Below are positions 6,901 through 9,497 of a stretch of DNA of 9,497 bases, piece by piece. Location: contig DATDHI010000481.1 in assembly GCA_036521655.1 (NCBI GenBank), forward strand, positions 1 to 9,497, written 5' to 3'. The notes below the pieces were generated by a model. It saw nothing but the letters and a program-made list of their open reading frames with translations, ran no database searches and had not been told where the DNA came from. This stretch comes from GCA-003244245 sp036521655. GTDB lineage: Bacteria > Actinomycetota > Actinomycetes > Mycobacteriales > Pseudonocardiaceae. Both the position numbers and the translations under genes were made by a program. How positions within the stretch are numbered: position 1 is the first letter of the stretch; each line of letters opens with the position of its first letter.

Positions 6901-7104
6901 GCGGGCCCCGGCGGCCAGCAGCGCGGGCCCGTAACCCTCGCCGCAGGCGAGATCGAGCACCCGCGCGCCGGTGGTGAAGCGGGCCGCCAGCGCGTACCGG
7001 TGGTAGTGCTCGTAGACGACCTGCAGGTCGTCAGTCCACGGCACGCAGCGCTCACCAGTCCACTCGATGCGGCGCTCCGCTGGGGCCCGGACGTCGTCAT
7101 CCAT
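3922..7104 (-). CDS. Trifunctional methyltransferase, coiled-coil, GT2-like and GT4-like glycosyltransferase fusion
   Basis: The 1060-residue protein starts at an ATG six bases after GGGGAG (7111-7116). Residues 1-200 are a class I SAM methyltransferase: VLDLACGEGYG (49-59), acidic D74/D76, and FDVITCFEALEH (111-122). Residues 255-370 are a long Arg/Glu/Ala-rich coiled coil. Residues 419-665 are a GT-A family-2-type glycosyltransferase: VSVIVPVHGKWDYT, DDAS (456-459), NND (504-506), YCSGA (576-580) and YYEDTDL (603-609). Residues 688-1058 are a GT-B family-4-type glycosyltransferase: a DSGSMR N-lobe motif, LLFVGSFDHLPN, and GVKGKVGESMAAGLP with the nucleotide-sugar-binding Glu976. No membrane segment is present, so it is cytoplasmic or membrane-associated. 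It probably extends and methyl-caps a surface glycan, in the manner of WsaE or WbdD. Sugars and methyl acceptor are unknown. It is divergent from the AlgX-like gene. Confidence 0.93.
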   Translation of the reverse strand: MDDDVRAPAERRIEWTGERCVPWTDDLQVVYEHYHRYALAARFTTGARVLDLACGEGYGPALLAAGAREVVGVDIDPQTVAHAAANYPRENLRFTVGSMIDPELLAGAGQFDVITCFEALEHVEDHDMLVAVARALLTPGGLFLTSTPDVTVYSHEHGNDNPYHVRELTAAEFRTLLGDSFRHIAVLRQNVAVGSLITGPTGTVSAQSLRRTPEGGWQVAQEAPHTYLLGIASDVALPALPQLSALIDPDLTLVRDAQRALARERDRAAEYSDRAARRDGELAATRRELAEQQQRAAAEQATTAQLLQRLTGDVQRLDAELARARRRVERAETLSSWRQELCTSAERRAAELEREVCALRAEQSATAQRLISRYRGVIERTAPRGTLRRDLYERAWGRGRSATAPTSQGPVTVHTSTSPLVSVIVPVHGKWDYTQACLASLEQHRPGVPFEVLVVDDASPDGTAELVAASQGVQLVRTERNLGFVGACNLGASHARGAYLLFLNNDTEVRPGALDALVGAADSDDHIGLVGAALVYPDGRLQESGGIVWADGSGWNYGRDQDAGAPQFQVRRDVDYCSGAAILVRRDLFESLGGFDQRYAPAYYEDTDLAFAIRAAQYRTIVEPAAVVMHHEGASNGTDLTSGVKRYQEINRGLFVEKWESALAEHLPAASELNVWLARQRGPAGHRGGLVLVADHQVPMPDRDSGSMRMHQLLLALVELGQRVVFFPANGALLAPYTGELQRHGITVIPDAAGQETFLREAGAGLTLAMLCRPQVAWTLLEELRMHAPRCLVGYDTVDLHFLRLQRQAELAASTGDEEGAARLAGKAAASKELELGLVRASDLTFVVSDHEQRLLHSLVPAADVRVLSNVHHPVDDVPGPHGRAGLLFVGSFDHLPNRDAAAWMARDVLPLVHLRHPATVLHVVGSNPSPDVLELASDTIKVHGWVADLAPLHQQCRLSVAPLRFGAGVKGKVGESMAAGLPTVCTPVAVEGMGLTHGLHVLVATDAAGFADRVVTLLEDDVLWGTLSEAGASAVTERFGPDVARAALQDVLDTASKLA

Positions 7105-7198
7105 TCGCGTCTCCCCACATTCGGCGGGTCGGGTGATGCAGGCTACCTAGGGTGCTGCGCGACGCACCCCCCGGAGCTACCTGGTTACTGTGCACGCC
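7105..7198. promoter_or_regulatory. Short divergent promoter region of the glycan genes
   Basis: Only 94 bp separate the starts of the glycosyltransferase fusion (minus) and the AlgX-like gene (plus), so both promoters must sit here or inside the coding regions. The minus-strand side has a good ribosome binding site (7111-7116). The plus-strand gene has none visible before its ATG at 7199. No promoter boxes can be assigned with confidence. Confidence 0.4.
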
Positions 7199-8476
7199 AT
7201 GTCGGTGACCGACCGGAGCCGCGTCCACGACGGGTGGCGCCTTCGGGAGCAGCGCCCCCGTCGGGGCGGCCGCCGACTCACCGCGCTGGTCTGCGCGGGC
7301 CTGTTCTTCCTCGGCCCGACCATCGCCTCCAGCGCCGGCCTGCAGTCCGCACCATTTGAGAACCGGCCGCTAGCCGCGTTCGGCGATCCACGGCAGGGCT
7401 GGGGGTGGCTCGCTGGCCTTCCCGCCTGGGCGGCCGATCATCTGCCGATGCGGGACCGTGCAGTCCACACGGTGGACGCCCTGAGCAGGGGGGTATTCGG
7501 CGAGCCCGCACCCCTGTCCGGATCGCCGTCCCGGCCTGGCCCGAACGGCCCGGTCGCGCCCGCTGCCGCCCCCCCGGACGGCCCGCGGCTCCCGGTGTCC
7601 GCATACCCCGCGGTGATCGAGGGCCGCGACGGATGGCTCTACCTGGGCGCGGATGTCAGTGGCGCGTGCGCCCCGTCTCGCTCACTGGACGACACACTGG
7701 ATTCGTTGCGCCGGCTGCGCAGGGCGGTGGAGAGCTCCGGCCGGCGGTTCGTGCTGGTGGTGGCCCCGGACAAGACGACCATGGTGCCCGAGCACCTGCC
7801 CGCGCAATACCTCGGACGGGACTGCGCCTCGCGGGCCAGGAGTGAGTTCTGGCGCCGGCTGAGCGCCGAGACCGGTGCGATCGACCTGCGGCCGGCGTTG
7901 GCCGACGTCGCCCGGCGCAAGGGCTCACCGGTCTACTACCCGGCCGACACACACTGGAGCCAGGAGGGTGGCCTGGCGATGACCTACGCGCTGGCGGACC
8001 GGATCGAGCCGGGCATCACCCGGACCTGGCAAGTGGGCCCGGCCGGTTACACTCCGTGGTCGGACGACATCAGCCCGCTGATCGGGCGCAGCGGCCAGCG
8101 GATGATCCCGACATACTCGCTGGCGCCGGACGGGCGGCAGGACCGCACCCGCCCGATCGCCAGCGACTTCCGGGCGCCCCTGCGGCTGACTGCGGAGCCC
8201 GCCGCGGGCACCGTCGGCCAGCCGGTGCGCATGATCGCTGACTCGTTCACCCAGTTCGCCAGCCGCTACCTCACGGCAGTGTTCACCGACATCACCGTGG
8301 TACATCCCGAGACCGCAGCAGCCACCCCTCGGCCGTCCGGCGATCTGCTAGCCGGCGGCGATGTCATAGTGCTGGAGATCGCCGAGCGCAACCTGCTCAG
8401 CGGCACCTCACCGATCCTGCTCCAACCAGTGATCACCCAGATCAGCTCCGAACTGGCCCTCCACCCCCTGCACTAA
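7199..8476 (+). CDS. Membrane-anchored SGNH/AlgX-AlgJ-like glycan O-acetyltransferase or esterase
   Basis: The protein has 425 residues. After a basic N-terminus, one membrane segment (about 27-45) anchors a domain outside the membrane. Family marks follow: ENRPLAAF and DHLPMRD, typical of the AlgJ/AlgX N-terminal region, then GRDGWLYLG (142-150), VLVVAPDKTTMVPEHLP, the catalytic Asp-x-His in ADTHWS (Asp250, His252), and a nucleophile-type Ser349 in ADSFTQF. In alginate and related systems these proteins transfer acetyl groups delivered by a membrane MBOAT protein to the exported polymer. No MBOAT gene is in the window. The acyltransferase-3 gene about 4.6 kb away might supply the acyl group, which is inference. 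The ATG at 7199 is chosen over a GTG at 7190, and neither has a clear ribosome binding site. A bare SGNH esterase role is also possible. Confidence 0.82.
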   Translation: MSVTDRSRVHDGWRLREQRPRRGGRRLTALVCAGLFFLGPTIASSAGLQSAPFENRPLAAFGDPRQGWGWLAGLPAWAADHLPMRDRAVHTVDALSRGVFGEPAPLSGSPSRPGPNGPVAPAAAPPDGPRLPVSAYPAVIEGRDGWLYLGADVSGACAPSRSLDDTLDSLRRLRRAVESSGRRFVLVVAPDKTTMVPEHLPAQYLGRDCASRARSEFWRRLSAETGAIDLRPALADVARRKGSPVYYPADTHWSQEGGLAMTYALADRIEPGITRTWQVGPAGYTPWSDDISPLIGRSGQRMIPTYSLAPDGRQDRTRPIASDFRAPLRLTAEPAAGTVGQPVRMIADSFTQFASRYLTAVFTDITVVHPETAAATPRPSGDLLAGGDVIVLEIAERNLLSGTSPILLQPVITQISSELALHPLH

Positions 8477-8497
8477 CCCCGGCCCTAAACCCCCGGC

Positions 8498-8584
8498 GTG
8501 TCGCTCTCTCATGCCAGTGTGTCGCGCTCTCATCCCCCGCGTGTCGAACCCTCATGCCCCTTGTGTCAGGGCGTCATGCACAGC
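8498..8584. repeat. Four-unit degenerate tandem repeat, 21-22 bp period
   Basis: Units start with GTGTCG at 8498, 8519 and 8541, and with GTGTCA at 8563. Each carries CTCAT or GTCAT 9-11 bases later. The array fills the gap between the AlgX-like gene and the DUF2203 gene. There are no unique spacers, so it is not a CRISPR array. On the minus strand the grammar CGACA-N7-ATG also fits the repeat at 1474-1536. From memory, similar GTGTCG...CTCATGC words recur between genes in Pseudonocardiales genomes, but this is not verified here. Confidence 0.85.
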
Positions 8585-8589
8585 TGGCG

Positions 8590-8958
8590 TCAGCCGGGGA
8601 GCCGGCGGCGGCCAGCGATGCCGAGGTCCGACCGGTGGTACCACTCCAGCTCGCGCTCACCCTCCAGCCAGCACAGCCGTATCGACATCCCGTGCAGCTC
8701 GGCAGGGAAATCGATGAGGAATGGCGCGAATCCCTTGAGTTCGATGCCCTGGCCGGGGAACCACTCGAGCATGTCGTCCAGCCGCGCCTGCAACGCCTTC
8801 ATCTCCGCGATACCGCCGAGCGACGATGAGCCGGTGCGCAGGTCGACCGACAGCTCGGCGAGGTCCGCTCGGGCGGCAACAAAAGCATCAACCCGCCCAC
8901 GCACCTCCGGCATCAGCGCACGGGCCTCAGCTGTCTCGAACAATCGGCGCGGCGCCAC
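8590..8958 (-). CDS. DUF2203 family protein
   Basis: The 122-residue protein starts at a GTG at 8958. Its outline matches the DUF2203 family: an N-terminal FETAEARALMPEVRGRVDAFV helix, a second helix (EMKALQARLDDMLEWF), then G-I-E-L-K-G with FLIDFPAELHG, and the closing IRLCWLEGERELEWYHRSDLGIAGRR, whose CW, GE and WYH residues are the family's most conserved. The function of DUF2203 is not known. No signal peptide or membrane segment is seen, so it is probably cytoplasmic. It starts 18 bp after the bacterioferritin stop on the same strand, so it is probably translated from the bfr transcript, which may link it to iron. The start has no strong ribosome binding site, and a TTG six codons in is an alternative. 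Confidence 0.85.
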   Translation of the reverse strand: MAPRRLFETAEARALMPEVRGRVDAFVAARADLAELSVDLRTGSSSLGGIAEMKALQARLDDMLEWFPGQGIELKGFAPFLIDFPAELHGMSIRLCWLEGERELEWYHRSDLGIAGRRRLPG

Positions 8959-8976
8959 AGCGACCAGGGTAGTCGC

Positions 8977-9462
8977 TCAGCCGTTGGTCGGCGGCCGGTC
9001 CACGAGTTGGCTGAGGTAGAGCTGCTCGCCGAGCTTCTCCATCAGCTCCAGGTTGGTCTCAAGGTAGTCGATGTGGTTCTCCTCGTCGGCGAGGATGTCC
9101 TCGAAGATGTTGGCGGTGGTGATGTCACCTTTCTCCCGGCAGAGCGCGATACCAGGACGCAGCCGGGCGAGGACCTCCATCTCGACGGCCAGATCCGACT
9201 CCAACTGCTCCCGCACGGTCTGCCCCACTCGCAGCGAGAACAGCCGCTGATAGTTCGGCAGACCCTCGAGGAACAGGATGCGGTCGGTGATCCGCTCCGC
9301 ATGATGCATCTCCTCGATGGACTCCGCCCTCGTATGCTCAGCGAGCTTGGTGAACCCCCAATTGGCCTGCATCTTGGCGTGTAGGAAGTATTGGTTGATA
9401 GCGGTCAGCTCACTGGTGAGCTGCTCGTTGAGCAATGCGAGAATCTCGTCGTCTCCGCGCAC
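8977..9462 (-). CDS. bfr: Bacterioferritin
   Basis: The 161-residue protein matches the usual bacterioferritin length (about 158-160). It oxidises Fe(II) and stores iron as mineral in a 24-subunit shell with haem at the dimer interfaces. All six ferroxidase ligands are present at the standard numbers: Glu18, Glu51, His54, Glu94, Glu127 and His130. The haem-binding Met52 is also present, in EEMHHAER. The N-terminus (MRGDDEILALLNEQLTSELTAINQYFLHAKM) is typical and fixes the GTG start at 9462, which is preceded by GGAGG at 9473-9477. The C-terminal tail is short (LVDRPPTNG). Only 35 bp upstream are visible, too little to see an iron-regulated promoter or a ferredoxin gene (bfd). The DUF2203 gene follows 18 bp downstream. 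Confidence 0.97.
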   Translation of the reverse strand: MRGDDEILALLNEQLTSELTAINQYFLHAKMQANWGFTKLAEHTRAESIEEMHHAERITDRILFLEGLPNYQRLFSLRVGQTVREQLESDLAVEMEVLARLRPGIALCREKGDITTANIFEDILADEENHIDYLETNLELMEKLGEQLYLSQLVDRPPTNG

Positions 9463-9497
9463 AGCTGACCACCCTCCGATAGCGCCCTGGATGATCA

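Noticed and set aside
6181..7359. Plus-strand open frame of 392 codons crossing the divergent gap
   Set aside because: It is antisense to the methyltransferase region and runs into the AlgX-like gene in another frame. No motifs are present.
8477..8497. Terminator after the AlgX-like gene
   Set aside because: Two CCGG words flank an A-rich centre, but no stable stem of useful length forms.
8498..8584. CRISPR-like array
   Set aside because: The units are directly adjacent with a 21-22 bp period, degenerate, and without unique spacers or cas genes.

Overview
The window is high-GC DNA with several GTG starts, dense shadow ORFs and alanine-, arginine- and proline-rich proteins. This points to an actinomycete, most likely of the Pseudonocardiales type. 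That placement is inferred from composition and protein style, because no rRNA or other marker gene is present.

Layout. (1) Positions 1 to about 790 look like the worn edge of a mobile or accessory segment. They hold the C-terminal end of an IS3-family transposase cut by the window edge, a possible IS right end, a C-rich stretch with perfect palindromes, and two small ORFs coupled by an ATGA overlap. (2) Positions 725-2633 on the minus strand hold an acyltransferase-3 (OafA-like) membrane protein followed 10 bp later by an E. coli-type methionine sulfoxide reductase, msrA. Both proteins carry unusual C-terminal tails. The acyltransferase tail is built from a DNA direct repeat, and the MsrA tail runs into the accessory segment. 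(3) Positions 2791-3930 on the plus strand encode a single-pass membrane protein of unknown function. Its cytoplasmic part has three Thr-Gln-Val-(Val/Met) motifs. (4) Positions 3922-7104 on the minus strand encode a 1060-residue fusion of a SAM methyltransferase, a coiled coil, a family-2-like glycosyltransferase and a family-4-like glycosyltransferase. Its end overlaps the previous gene convergently by 9 bp. (5) Positions 7199-8476 on the plus strand, divergent from the fusion, encode a membrane-anchored SGNH/AlgX-AlgJ-like protein, a probable exported glycan O-acetyltransferase or esterase. (6) Positions 8498-8584 hold a four-unit degenerate tandem repeat with a 21-22 bp period. (7) Positions 8590-9462 on the minus strand hold bacterioferritin (bfr) followed by a DUF2203 protein.

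How the genes may work together. The acyltransferase-3, the methyltransferase-GT-GT fusion and the AlgX-like protein look like parts of one machinery that builds and decorates a surface polysaccharide (glycosyl transfer, methyl capping, O-acylation). No sugar-nucleotide, flippase, polymerase or MBOAT genes are in view, so the pathway is only partly visible. The most novel item is the fusion protein, which resembles in outline WsaE (methyltransferase plus glycosyltransferases) and WbdD (a coiled coil acting as a chain-length ruler). The second is a shared 21-nt repeat grammar (CGACA-N7-ATG on the minus strand) found both between genes and inside the acyltransferase reading frame. MsrA and bacterioferritin are ordinary oxidative-stress and iron-storage genes with all key residues intact.
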